64,000 nucleotides of DNA from Durusdinium trenchii (Eukaryota > Sar > Dinophyceae > Suessiales > Symbiodiniaceae): NCBI GenBank assembly GCA_963970005.1, contig CAXAMN010026472.1, forward strand, positions 516,282-580,281. The letters run 5' to 3'. The notes beneath the pieces were generated by a model. That model had not been told where the DNA came from, did not search any database, and saw nothing but the letters and a program-made list of their open reading frames with translations. This document shows, piece by piece, positions 20,100-33,212 of the stretch. Position 1 is the stretch's first letter. Every line of letters starts with the position of its first letter. The position numbers were made by a program, and so were the translations under genes.

Positions 20100-23000
20100 T
20101 ATATAAATACACTTTCTCGCAGATCAAGGATATCGTCATGGAGAGCTTGTCGTTTACGCCTCACAGTTGTTTGGGGTGATCATGACAATAACAACATCTG
20201 GATCATCTGAAGCAATAGTGGATCTTAAGACACAACTAAATAAGGATCTTGGTAATATTGGTGCCATTGAGTGGGTTGCAAAGCAGGTCTGTCTGTTGCC
20301 GATGCTCTTCCCGCAACACCCACCTCTTTCAGTGTGAGTAGAGGTCAGGTATCTGGGAGATTCCTTACCAGGAGAGATACATATTGTAGATGTCCAAGGT
20401 CTTAACAAATTGCAAACAGCCTGGCAAATTAGATCACTGCGGACCCTTTTGGGAAGATCAGCCGATGATCAGCCGATTCAGTTAGCAGCTCGAAAAAAGA
20501 CCTCTTGACCTGCTTTGAAACACACGTTACTGCAAATCTGAGTTTCCCAGGGACCAATGGAGCAGCAGTCACAGCACCAGCACCAGCATCAGCCCTCCTT
20601 CTCCCAATCGTCCTCTTCCTCGGATTCCTCTTCTTCCATGTCAAACGAACTGGCACGATATATGAGCGGTGTCGTTCTTCACCGGCCACCGGTCACTATT
20701 CTTCTAACAAAAACAAAACAAATGTGAGACGTCAAAAATTGGACCCAAGGACCATTGCTTTTGCTTTTGTTGTGCATGTTGCAGATGGTTTGAATCGGTA
20801 TGCTGGCTATGTCAACATTAAGTATCTTAGTTAATGATAAGGAACATCTTGACCATGGCTCGCCTATCTCACACATACCATTCCACCTCAAGGAAACTGG
20901 CTGAAGCTTGTTTCTGTAAGACGGGAGACGATCTGTGAATCAAAATAGCACATTAGCACATTGATGCATCAAGCCGAAGCCCTCAGTTGCTTCAGAGATT
21001 GCTAGGATCTTGTTTTTTCCCCAAAATCTACCTGTCAAAGGGATTTGGGTTAGGAGTGTACGTTTTAGTGCTGGTTGGGTAGGGGGTGACCCCTATAGTT
21101 TTTCGATGTTGTTCGGGATTTGTCTCCTGTCGCATCTGGGGTGTGCCGGTGTGCCCAAACATCGCAAATGGAGGCACCTCTTCTGAGATTCTGCATGAAA
21201 AATTATGTCTTTCAATCATTCTATGAGATGCTGAATAATTTGTGGTGTCAAAGTGGGGGGATTAAATTCCAAGAGGTGGTCAGTACAGAACCCCATCTAC
21301 TGTGAAACATCTAAGGCGTTGTGCCATCTACTGTGGAACGATGTGAAACGACTGTAACTCAAACATAACACAATTGACCCAACTGACCCAGCTTTCACTT
21401 TGCTTTGGTTTTGCGAAAGCACGTTCGCCCCCTCCACCCCGCGTTGGCACCGCCTGTGTGCGCGATAGCCTGTCCCAGAAAGCGACATAGGGACAATGCT
21501 CTGGAAGCCAAAGATATTTGTGCTTCTTGTTACTACTAGTAAGGCACTTGTTACTAGAAGCGACGCACTTGTTCCTAGTAGCTTCTTGTTACTACTAGTC
21601 TTCGAAAGTACACTCAACCCTTCATGAGATCAAATTCACATGTTCGTCTTTCAGAGAAAAAAGACATCAGAAAGCCCGGAATATCCTGCATTGATAAACC
21701 CATGAATTCGGCTCCATATCCTCTCATGCCTTGTGTTCTGAAGACTACGATTGAAAACATGACTGGTGCCTGGCTGGGTGTGTGTTTGTCTGTGTGTGTG
21801 TGTTTCAAGGTTTCAAGTAAGAGTATAAAGTATAAACAAAACATATCAAAAGTGTATCAAGGTGAATAACTGCCGAAACTTGGCACCGCACGCGATTGAA
21901 GTGCGTCCGCATTGGAACCTTGGCATGGAGAGTAACTGCCACCGACTACAATCCAATGGGGAAGTTCCGACCCCACCCCACCCAACATCGGCAACAAAAA
22001 ATGATGTTCAGATGTACCAAGATGCTGGGCGATTGCAAAACAGTTCAGCCATTCTCCCACTCTCGCACGCATACAAACACATGCACCAAAGCAAAAGAGA
22101 GAGAGAGAGAGGAAGACACAGGGAGACGCCTTCAAAGTCCATGTCACACCGACCAATCAATTGTAGTAGTTGATAGTAGTTGCATATCCGTTGGTTCGGT
22201 TTCCGGGCGAATTCATCCTGATCATTAAAGATTAATCCTTATCTGACGCCAATCGAATTCCTGTGACTGGCCAACACTGCTCCATCGATCGCTTGAATCA
22301 TTAATCCCAGTGGCTCTCCGAGGTTGAACTCTCATCGGACAGCTCCTGCAGGTTGAACTCTCGGCTCTTTTCCCTTTCGAACCTACACCCCAGGTGTCTG
22401 GCCATCCTGAAAAAAGCAATTCGATGGGTGCGGTGCGGCTCCAAAAAAATGCTGCTTCCGCTTACACCCTCACTATATGTGGAGCACGGTTAAGAACATA
22501 TGGGGAAATGCTCGGCTGTATCCATGGTCTATTGAGTCTATTGTTTGGGGTTACTCTCCACTACTTGGTGGCACCTGGGTGGCTCCGGCGACGACTGGTC
22601 GCGCGGCGGGCGCCTTGATGCAGGAGGGTCGGCGGATGGAAAGCCGTCGACCGCCGTCGAACCAACCACCCTGGCGGTTGGTGGGAGCGCGCCCAAGGGG
22701 CGTCGACATACGAAATCCATGAACATCCGTTCTAGGTGGTGAATTGCTTTATATATTTTGTTTTATTTACGGTGCCCAATCGTCTATCTTGGGATATATC
22801 GTTCATGATGGGAGACCCCTATCGCCCCTATCGCCCGGAACCCAGATGAAGTCCTCGAGCATGGTTGACAGCAAAGTTTCAAAATGACGCATTTCAACAA
22901 ATGTTGCACCACGTCAAGAAACATAACTTGGATATATACCACAAACAACCACAAACAAAGCAATTATATACTAAAGGAGGTCGTTTCTTTAGTCAGTAAA

Positions 23001-25440
23001 ATTTGACAAGAACATGTACTGGCAAATATTGACAATGTATTGGCATCATAGGGCTCGCAGACAAGAGTCAGTGAGCACCTGCCAAATAGCTTGGGGAATT
23101 CGGACGCATCATGCCAACCCTCGAGCCAATTATGGACAAGATGCTGTTAGTTCAGTTGGTCAAAAAAAAGAACTGTTTGGGGCAGTGGATTTAAACCTGC
23201 TTGCATTACGTCGAAGAACACAACCTCACACTGCTAAGCAAATGCTTGACAATATCCTTATATAAACTCATGGGTACAGCATGGTACAGCCCATCCACAC
23301 AGTTTCCTCCCTCACAAGACAGAGCCACTCAATTCAGAGTTAAACGGGGCGATTCCCATACTCTCCATTTGACCGCCAAACTGCCTGTGGTAGCTGGCGA
23401 AGTTTCGCACGGAAGAGCTCCTGGTCCGAGTTCAAAAGTGCTGTACCACAACCAGGATCAACCAAGAGTGGACAAATTCCTAACGAATTGCTTAAAGGCC
23501 TCAGCAAAACTATATGAAGCAATGCTCGCAAAACTCCGATGTTGTACTCCATCCATCCACGGATGAACCACCAAGCGTTAAGCTTTAATAGCGACTTCTA
23601 CAATTGCATTCACTTGATGTATGTGAAATCCACTCTAGATTGCAATTCTGTCATAGCTGAAATTCAATGTGGGCAGCTCAGCAGGATTCATCTTCGATTT
23701 GTTCACTGGAGTTAAAATGGGCCATATTTGCAATCTCAGGACCTGTGTATTGTTCCAGTGTCTCAACAGCTGTGATGTTGACAGTTGCACCAGTGGAACA
23801 CTATCATAGATATTAATGGCTGGAACTAGCATGAAGATGAGGTGCCAAGTGCTTCCAAATGACGAGGAGCCGTGAGGCACCATCGTGCGCGAACAAGATT
23901 GGAGAAGTCCACAGAGGTCACAGAGTCCACAGAGGATTTCCTTTGATTAGCTTCTTGCTAGCAATGGCCTCCAACCTAACAGCGATGGCCTCCACCTAGT
24001 AGTTTCCTGCTACTAGAGGAAACACGAGGACACTCAAAATCGAACCTGCACTGGATTCGAGGGGACATTGCTGGTGATCTGGTCTGAAGGTTTCCACGGT
24101 GAGGATGTTGTTCTTTTTTTTGCTTGGCCTGTCAAAGATCTCGAAAACCCATGCAATCAATGGGGAAGAAACTCGTCTTCATGCGGTTGTTCAACGCATG
24201 TATTGTGGTTGCTGAGTTACTGTCAATGCAAAAATTTGCATCATCGCCATCGGCATTACCATTCATTACATTGGTCTCTCGTGATAGGCAAGAACAGCCA
24301 TGTGCTTCGCAAGCTCCCACAAGATGTGCTCCACCTCCATCTGGATGCTTCATACTTTTTTTGTTTCCCCCTAGGCTTATATTTACCTGGGTGTGCCGTG
24401 AAAGCGCCGGGGCTGAGGCCATCAGGCCGCACTTGAAGCGACCACACAATTGAAAAATAACGATTGTGCTCAGTGTTCTGAGCCAAGAACTCCACATGAA
24501 TCACATGATCAACATGCCAGCATTGTGTTTTTCAATCTGAACAATTTCGGAACATCAACGCGGAACACCTCGTAGGAGCATAGATACGTTACTATCCGTA
24601 TATGAATAGCTGAGTCTTGAAGATTTGGGACAATCATACCAATGTACAGTATACCAATTGTGTGCAGAATCCGCCATACAAACGACTCAATCCCTCAATG
24701 ACTCCTGCAGAAGTTGCCTCAAGGCACGCTGATCGCTTGGGCCCACGTGCTGCAGGGAGACCTATCAGGTTGAGAAAACATGTTTGAACTCCCAGACAAA
24801 AACAAAAAAATTAAAAGGATTGAAAAGGGTAATTTCACTGCTTTTGTTGTTGGTGGTTGTGGTTGTGGTTGTGGTTGGTGGGTTGGTGGGTTAGTGGGTT
24901 GGTTGGTGGGTGGGTGGGTGAGTTAGTTAGTTAGTTAGTTAGTTGGTTGGTTGTTGAGTAGTTGGTTGTGGGTCTCCACTGTGCCTGCGCTAAACGCATC
25001 ACACCTAGAGGCAACCTCGCGAAGGATTGGGCAAGTTGTTCTCTTTTTTCAAACAATGAAAACGAAATCCTAGCTTGGAGGAAACTCATTGCGGTGTTGC
25101 TTTGAACGCTGTTTTGACTGCATGCTACATGGGCACAGCTCAATCAGCAAGAAGGACAGCTGAAATGCTTACCTTGTCAAACAATCCTTGGCAACGGTGC
25201 TCTGGCTCTGAGTTGATCGAACAATTATTTGGCGAGATCCGAGAGCTCGAATCTCAAAGAAGTCCCAGTGGAGCACGTTGGTTTGTCACATAACAGTACC
25301 AACCTCACCAGCAGCGGAAGGCATTCCCCCCCTTTGTGAGCCTTGCAAAAGGCCTCTTGCACAACTTCTTCCTCTGCGGCTTCATCCAAATCATGGACAG
25401 AGGCCTTGCCAGAGATTCCAATGGTGGTCGGATGATGTTG
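20100..25440. other. Spacer with simple repeats and scattered motifs
   Basis: No gene is convincing. A GA tract lies at 22099-22112 and CTAGTAG-type motifs at 21529-21600 and 23961-24022. A GC-rich block at 22584-22724 (plus strand) has protein-like composition but no clear splice partners. A GT-rich tract with possible G-quadruplex lies at 24845-24967. Confidence 0.5.
24845..24967 (+). repeat. GT/TTAG-rich microsatellite with GGG runs
   Basis: Degenerate GGTTGT, GGGTTGGT and TTAG units. Six GGG runs fall between 24880 and 24918 with loops of 1-9 bases, enough for an intramolecular G-quadruplex on the plus strand. It is loosely telomere-like but too irregular for a telomere array. Confidence 0.8.
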
Positions 25441-25477
25441 GTCAGTGGCCCCCTATCTCTTCATGTGTGAATAGTGT

Positions 25478-25614
25478 GTGCGCGCGCGTACGTGTGCGTG
25501 TGCGTGTGCGTGTGCGTGCGCGTGCGCGTGCGCGTACGTGCGTGCATGCGTGCGTGCATGCGTGCGTGCATGCGTGTGTGCGTGCGTGCGTGCGTGGGTG
25601 TGTGTGTGTGTGTT
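25478..25614. repeat. Alternating purine-pyrimidine tract
   Basis: About 135 bases of GTGCGC, GTGCAT and GT units with nearly unbroken purine-pyrimidine alternation, a composition favourable for Z-DNA. It directly precedes the first copy of the duplicated repeat block. Open frames over it are artefacts of the repeat. Confidence 0.9.
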
Positions 25615-26090
25615 TGTCAACACCTGTTTCTAAGGTTTTACCTGGCAATTTTTACCGTCGGTTCCACTAGAAGGCTGGGTGCTACTAGTAGTTTCTGACC
25701 TTACTACTAGGACCAAAACAAGCAGGGGGCCACAGACCTGCCACTGCTGCTGTGGCCAACGAAGACCGGCAGTGGCAGGTGTGAAAACGTACCTGCAAAA
25801 CTGTTTAAAACTGTTCAAAGCGGCTAGTGCATAGGCGGTCTGCTAACGGCTAATGCATAGGCGGTCTGCTAGGTATTCAGTAAAGCGGCTACTGCATAGG
25901 CGGTCTGCTAGGTATTCAGTAAAGCGGCTAATGCATAGGCGGTCTGCTAGGTATTCAGTAAAGCGGCTAATGCATAGGAGCTGAACCTTTTGTTAAAACA
26001 CCTTCAAATGCTTGGACCTATCGCCTTTCCGTTCTTTCGCCTTTCTTCCACCTGGGAATTGAGTTAACAGAAAACAAATGTCAGAGTGTG
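25615..26090. repeat. Duplicated repeat block, copy 1
   Basis: A 476-bp block that recurs at 26717-27205. Both begin TGTCAACACCTG after a GT run and end GTCAGAGTGTG. Inside are a CTACTAGTAG motif, a 12-bp perfect inverted repeat (ACCTGCCACTGC and its complement, around 25735-25780) and about five tandem units of a 39-bp repeat (CGGCTAATGCATAGGCGGTC onward, 25829-25980). This copy lacks about 14 bp in the first tandem unit relative to copy 2. Confidence 0.9.
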
Positions 26091-26716
26091 AACCGCTCAG
26101 TCGTCCCACTTGGGTGCTGGGTGTGATCCCCGTCACTGGGGCGCTGAATTCATGCTGGAAATCGTGTAACGGATTTTCCTTTTCCACCAATCCTTGGATT
26201 CTCTTAACTGCCCACTTTTCACTACTGGATTGACTGTCTCAACAGCCGCCGGGCTTTCACGGAAATTCCAAGTTTCATGGCATGGGGTTGCGTTGGAACT
26301 GGAGACTCGACTAGGAGACCCTTCAAAAAGTTTCCACGGTGAACGGTGAGACACGGCACCCCTCCCTACCCCCAGGCCTCCGTTGCTATCCCACCCGCTA
26401 TTCGGGCAACAGAAGGAAATCGCACTCAACACACTTGTGTGTTGGTGCCTTTCCTTCTGTTTCTCCTATCTATTGCTAGCTACCCGAGCGGTCTAAGACA
26501 AAGGTCCCGCACGCGAGCTACTTTCATTTAACTAAATGGGCCCCGTAACTACACCTTTCTTTCTTTCTTGCCCTCTTAGTCTGCTTTTGTTTTGTTTTCT
26601 TTGTTTGTCTTTCTAAGGCTTTTTAGGTGACTAGTAATTTTTCCGCCGCGCCAGAACTGGCGCTATATGTACAAAGTTGTTGCACACAGAGCGCCGATAG
26701 CGGCACTATGTGTGTG

Positions 26717-27205
26717 TGTCAACACCTGTTTCTAAGGTTTTACCTGGCAATTTTTACCGTCGGTTCCACTAGAAGGCTGGGTGCTACTAGTAGTTTCTGA
26801 CCTTACTACTAGGACCAAAACAAGCAGGGGGCCACAGACCTGCCACTGCTGCTGTGGCCAACGAAGACCGGCAGCGGCAGGTGTGAAAGCGTACCTGCAA
26901 AACTGCTTAAAACTGTTTAAAGCGGCTAGTGCATAGGCGGTCTGCTAGGTTTTCTGTAAAACGGCTAATGCATAGGCGGTCTGCTAGGTATTCAGTAAAG
27001 CGGCTACTGCATAGGCGGTCTGCTAGGTATTCAGTAAAGCGGCTAATGCATAGGCGGTCTGCTAGGTATTCAGTAAAGCGGCTAATGCATAGGAGCTGAA
27101 CCTTTTGTTAAAACACCTTCAAATGCTTGGACCTATCGCCTTTCCGTTCTTTCGCCTTTCTTCCACCTGGGAATTGAGTTAACAGAAAACAAATGTCAGA
27201 GTGTG
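26717..27205. repeat. Duplicated repeat block, copy 2
   Basis: A 489-bp copy of 25615-26090, in the same orientation and near identical. The hairpin arm carries one mismatch and the first tandem unit is full length. The 626 bp between the copies show no coding potential, so the pair could be LTRs of a tiny non-autonomous element or a segmental duplication seeded in GT repeats. No PBS or clear target duplication was found. Confidence 0.88.
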
Positions 27206-28741
27206 TGTGCGTGGCTGCAAGGGCGATATCATTGTTCCTGAGAAGGAAGGACACAAGCTAGCTCAAATTGATGAGTCAGCGAGCACATTTAGAATGCAAA
27301 TCCGAGCCCATCGGTGGCATTCTGAGGACTATAGATTCAAGAATGCTTAAAAGAGTGACTCTCATGTGATTGACCGAGTCCATCACGTGAAGGGCTATAC
27401 AATGCATAATGTATATATAATATAGAGAGAGAGAGTCCCTGGTTTTGCAAACAACGGAGTCCAGGACAAGCTTACATTCCCCAAAGTGGCAAACTGTCCA
27501 AACGACAGCTTAAGAGCGGTGAAAGCCTGTTAGAATTCTCATTTGTCGGTAGCTTTGCCACAACCTGGTGGTTGAGAGTGTTGGGTCTTGGTTGATGGAA
27601 GCAAGAGAGCAGAAACGCATCGGCTTCCCGTGGCGCATCGGCTTCTCAGTAAGGAGGGTTTAGAATGTTTAGAATAAATCTGAATTCCAAGACACTCAAA
27701 AAGAAGAAAACATACAACATCATACAACACGCAATGAATAGAGAAATGCAGTAAACTCAGATCATCTGGTGGGACAAACCAAAAAAAAACGAGGCAATTA
27801 TTTTCTGGGCGAAGAAAAACTGATGCAAACGGCTGTTGCCCCTGTCGGGAAGTGGGAAGTCCAGGGTGCTGTCCATGGGTGTTGTCTGTTTGCACATTTT
27901 CTGAACCGCACCTTGATATCAGCAGCAGTCTCCGTGAAAGTCCTGGCACGTTTTTTTAGCTATCCATGAACAGTCGAGGGTGGGAGACCAAACTGTGATC
28001 CTCCATGTTCAACAAGTTTGCTCATTTTTGTCTTGTGGTCTATGCTTTAACATATTATATTTACAATTATTTATACAATATTACAATGCTGGTGACCCTC
28101 TGCTGTCAAGAAACAATCCAACTGGTGGAGAATCAGGTCCGGACCTGATGAAGTGCATGGTCACAGGCGTTGAAGCAATACTTCTGGCCTGATCACCAAG
28201 GTCTCCCGGTGGTTGGAGATTTAATTGAGAATTAGGCAATCGAAGTCACCCTTTACTCTAGTGGTATACTGGCACTTGTTGGCTGGTGCTCAACTGCAGT
28301 AGTATCTTATATATATATATTTATGTATATTACTGTGTAACTACAACGACAATATAAGACAATGCTATATTTGATGCATTATTCGGTTTTTGTGGTGGCA
28401 GTCTGCCTTGAGACATCCTGTACTGCTGCCGAAAAAAAGGGAACATGAGGAGCTTGGAGAATTGAGATGTATATAATGCAGAACAAAAGTTTTGCCCTGG
28501 TTGGCTGCTTCGTGGTCTTGTCCAAAGTCCACCTCCAAAAGGACGGGACTTGCAGTGTGCGCAGTGTGCAACACCGGCTTGATCCCTCAGCGCCCGGACA
28601 TGACGGAAGAATTCCACCTGAGGTGTCCACACACGGCGCTGAAAAATAAGAGCTCTGCACAGCGTCTTTCCGTGGGCAGCACATCAACCGCACCGGAACA
28701 GTCACATCAAACGGAAGGAATCTTCCTCATGTGGGTGCCAA

Positions 28742-28898
28742 TCTGAGTTCAACATTGTCATCACAGAGGGGCCGCCCAAAAAGACCGAGCCCGGTGGACA
28801 CCATGCGACGGAGGAAAGGACCTCCGTCGGTGATATGTCCAAACTGGGGTTTCGCTACTGGGGCCATCTTGGATAGATTTCCATCCAGCAGCCTATGA
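28742..28898 (-). CDS. Possible exon, unknown protein
   Basis: After a GCTGTCTCATAG acceptor the minus strand encodes about 50 protein-like residues (LLDGNLSKMAPVAKPQFGH onward, then FLRRMVSTGLGLFGR) before a TGA. No domain is recognised, and neither neighbour exons nor the donor were identified. It could be a pseudogene fragment. Confidence 0.3.
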
Positions 28899-31800
28899 GA
28901 CAGCGCAAATGCATGCAACTTTCACACACACCTTTCACAAGCAGCAAACAAGCAGCAAATCCCTCCATTCAGGGAGTGGACCGGAATGACTGGAAGTTGT
29001 CCTCTTCAGGGTCATAGTTTAAACCACCCCATTCGTCACTTCGTTCGATCCATCCACTTCGGGTGACCGAACGGCAGCTTTTGCATTCGAAAAGTGCGAA
29101 AACCACCGCAGACCGCTTCGACCGAGCGGCAGCTCGGCGTGCACATCGAGCAGCCACCGTTTCCTGCGAGGACTAGACCATTGGATTTGACAAGAGGACG
29201 CAGGGTGTCCTGAAGAAATGTGATTCTCAACGTTAACATCAAACAAGATCCATGAATGAGCGTCCTTCTCTCCCTCTCTCTCTCTTCTTATTAAACATCA
29301 TATATTAATATATATATATATATGTTATTATACTTTTTTGTACAACCTCTGAGAGACAGGGGGCAAATGTGTAGAGAGCATGCCCAAAGAATGTCGGAGC
29401 AAGAGGCCGACATTCTAAAAAGGATGTAGTCTTTAGACGCCAGATTTGATGGAACTTTAACATGAGAACCTCCTTACGTAACACGCCCACTTGGACTACA
29501 TGAGAACCGTCCCTGCGCCTGAAAGCCCCTGAGGACCAATTGCAGCTCCGTAATTCGATGCACATCCTTGGGCCGTTGGGACCGACACGCCGTTTCGAAG
29601 CACATGACTTACACCGCACACAATTCATACGCCCCTGTCGGGAAAGCTCTGAATCAAGGGCGTGCAGGACTGGGGTCCAACATGGTCCAACGTCAAGGGT
29701 CGATCACTTCAAACGGAAAGCACGCTTACCACTTCCGAGATAAAGAAGGTCGCACTAATACAACAAGCCAAGCTTGGAATGGTGCTTACTAACAATCGAT
29801 CTGGAGCTGCCGTTGAAGAATAGATTTGTCCTGCACCACCAAGTGGTGCCAGGGTACAAGTAGGTCTGGTGTGGGCAAACTGAGGTGGTGCTCGGTACAG
29901 CATTCCCTTCACATCGTTTATGCATTGCGGAATTCCCCGGATTCACACTTTTTGGCTCTGAGTGACTGGAGGCAGTAGGGCCACAGGCCGCAAGACATCC
30001 AACCACACACCTCAGGTTTCGGGCGATAGGCCAATGAGGAAACGTTTATTAGGAAAAGGGTCTCCTGCAATGGTCTTCGTGCTCTACTGAAGCAGATCTG
30101 AGAGCGTTTCGGTCTAGGTATATGATATATAATATATTTTATATAGATATATAGGGAGAGAGAGAGAGAGAGATCTTCACCAAGGTACCACCACCAGGTG
30201 AATCCTCCCGTCGTGAGCACAGCACCAAAGCCAGCGGGGCTTTCCGAGGCTTCATGCGATGGCCTCGAGGGTTGGCAGAAGAAAAACAAGCTGAGAGCAG
30301 GTGAAAGGGAATCCTTGCACCTTTCACTCCATGTGTCTTGAGTGGTTGGAGTGAGAAGACCCTCCAGTTCTAGCAAGTTTTTATAAACACATGTGACAAG
30401 TATAAGAGGTGCGAAAGGGCCTGGCCTTCAAAGAGCAAATCCCATTCTTTCTTCTCATCCTCCAGCCGCTATGGGAGGCCGGATAAGAAAACTGAGAACC
30501 CAAACAGGAATCTGGCCAATCATGGGCAATCTTTGGCAGAGTCCGAAATATCAGAGCAAGTAAATATGGATCTGACCGACCTATCCTGAATGGCTCGAAG
30601 CAGGCTATTCTATACTTCTGTAGGAGCCTAAAAGAGGACACCACCTGTAGAACCGGCTGCAGGTTGCTCAAAGCTACATGTCCTATTCTGCCTATTTTGT
30701 AAATTCAATCTGTGAAGTGTAGTGTAGTATATTTACTCAATTTTACTAAAGTATGCAGCTGCACGTGTACTTCTAAATGTGCTCTTGGACATGCAATGGT
30801 ATTCTGGGATATATCAGTGAAAGCTCCACACTGAAGTTGGCCAAAATCTGGTGTGCTTGGACACGGGGACTCTGACAGCATATGTTGGGCGTGCACTCGA
30901 AGAATGTGATGACAAACCTGGACTGCATTGAACATTTGCGTCTGTGCAAGAAGAGCATGGGCTATAGAAGTATCGTCGCATATGTCGTACAACAATTTAA
31001 AACCTGCTCATTCACGAAATGGAAGGCAAACAAGGACTCACTCTCCTGCGCGGCCCAAAGCTGCGAGCGCAGCTTGGCATAAAGGCCCAACAGCAGACCT
31101 CAAAATCTAAGAATAAGCTCCCCGAAGACCACCGGCCCACTACGGCTTCCAACACATCACAAGACTTGACTTGAGTAATGAGGTTGTAATTAACAAGGAG
31201 ACAAGCCGGGTGTTTCCCAGTATGTGAAGTTGCATTCTGATTAGCAGCTTGGACAGAAACGGTCCGTAGTAGTATGGCAAACACCAGGACCCACCCATTG
31301 AAGCCCCATCCATCATGATAAAAACGTGATGCTCCGTCATCTAAGGCTCCAGCTGTAGCAGTTCGCAGGCAGCGCTTCAGTGCCATCCAAACAAAGCCAA
31401 CAATTGCTGTGAGAGGCCAATCCGACCTGGGCACCGTACTGCTCCATATGTAGCTATATACTGCTGGGCACCGTTTGAGAGATATTGGACCACCTTCCTG
31501 GAGAATCTTTCAGTTTGTCAACGGACGATCTCCATATTTCTTCCGGCTCACAAAATCTGGAGGGAAACGAAACGTCTTAAAGAGAAGCATGACGTGCTCA
31601 GGTGCCGGGGACCAAAGTTGAGGCAAATAGTTTTGTACGAGATCTATCTAGAATGAATGAAGTACAAGTAAGTACGTAAGATTTATGAGCATAACAACTT
31701 GGGTAGGCAATGGCGACAGCGGCTTTTTCGCAGAAAAGTTGAACCAAATGCAGTCAAGTGGGCCAAGGCTCGCAGGATGTCAGCTGTGGTAGTGTAGGCA

Positions 31801-33100
31801 CTGCAAAGCAAGGTCGGACAGTACCTTAGATTGCACAAATTAGTAAGACAAATTCTCGGTTTCGTTCAAACTATATTGCTTAGACAGTCTCTAATTATTT
31901 TGTTATACATATATATATATACATACAGTGACCTTTTCTTGACTGGACCTAAATGGAAAAACACCTCAGCCTAAGCAGGAAACCCACTGTGATGGACTTG
32001 ATTAGGACCAACTGTGACCAACTTATTGATTCTGCGTTTAGGTTAGGAAACGAATGCCAGAGGGCAAGACAAATGAATCGGCATACTGGCTCGAACAACG
32101 AGTTCTGAACCAGAATCTGTCGCTTGTCAATACCTTCGAACACGTTCGGAGACTGTGAAGGGCGATTGGAGCACAGTTGGAGGGTATTCGCCAATCAAGA
32201 GCAAACGTGGCTTGTACTTCTGCAGGCACCTGATATCATGCGCAACTAAGACGGACTCCGGACACACAAGCGTTGAACAACTGCTTTCCCATGAATTAGA
32301 TGCTATATGATGTTATCATCCCCTGGGCCAAGGTGTGCCAATTGCATCCGCCGCATCTTGCGGCCCTGTCTTGAGGACAAAATACACTCCAGCCTCCAGG
32401 GATAGGTCCTTCACGGTCTGAGTCTTGCCCAGCCCTGCGAGATGCGGGACAGAAATATCTACTGCTCAAGTACTAAACTTACTAAACAGTCCATATCATT
32501 CCATCCATCTATACACCTTCAGCTCGGGCTATGACTACAGGCTATGCCTAGTGGCACCATCTACCAACATATTCGCCAAAGGCCACCGTCGGCCTGCAGC
32601 CCCATGGACTGATGCAATGCACCCCTCCGCGAAGGCTTGAGTGATGTTGAGCCAACATCGATCCTGGTGTCCGTTTTCCGAGGCTATAGATTCTTAGCCT
32701 GTTGGGTTGGGAAGCATTAGGAGATAGTACGAGATATTTTTTTCATGTAGTTTGTGTAGACTCGTTGCATTTGCATTTGTCTTGTTATGTTGAGTGATTG
32801 CCTGCTGTGCTTCGGTCGCCCTATCATTCTGGAAAATGCCCAGTTTGTTTTGTTATTATCCAATAACAGCGCAAACAAGCTCTCATTGATGTCAGACTTG
32901 CATCTAAGGATACACATACTACATTCTTTACAAGTAATTATAGTCATTAGTATGGCCATGGACAGCCTTGAATAGATCCAAGGAACCTGTCTGTCAGTCA
33001 TAACTGAGTCATAACTCATAACATGCATTCTTAAGCCTCTCGGCCTCTCATCTACATACTGCCAACCACCGATGATGCATCTTGCCCCTGCTCTTCTTAC

Positions 33101-33212
33101 AAGGTGCGGCGCCCTGCTTGGCCAGGGTACCGTCTGTGGGGTCAGGACCATGCGGGAGCAAATGCCCTGATATTCAAATCCATATTCAGCGCTGTAGTCC
33201 ATGTGACGGAGC
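33101..33212 (-). CDS. Possible internal exon, unknown protein
   Basis: A 112-base block between a strong acceptor (CTATCGCTCTTTTTGCAG) and a strong donor (CACCTT|GTAAGA) on the minus strand. It reads open, with residues such as MDYSAEYGFEYQGICSRMV. No family was recognised. The splice sites are better than average here, but partner exons were not found. Confidence 0.3.

Noticed and set aside
25442..25698. Cys/Arg/Val-repeat open frames over the GTGCGC tract
   Set aside because: Translation of a simple repeat in all frames; not a gene.
25829..25980. CRISPR-like spaced repeats
   Set aside because: The 39-bp units are directly abutting tandem copies without unique spacers, in a eukaryotic context.
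26478..26520. tRNA-like sequence (CCGAGCGGTCTAAGAC)
   Set aside because: It resembles a Leu/Ser tRNA A box, but no B box, anticodon stem or acceptor pairing follows; at most a tRNA-derived fragment.
26091..26716. Internal region of an LTR element between the duplicated blocks
   Set aside because: No PBS, polypurine tract, ORF or clear target duplication; kept as a duplicated repeat only.
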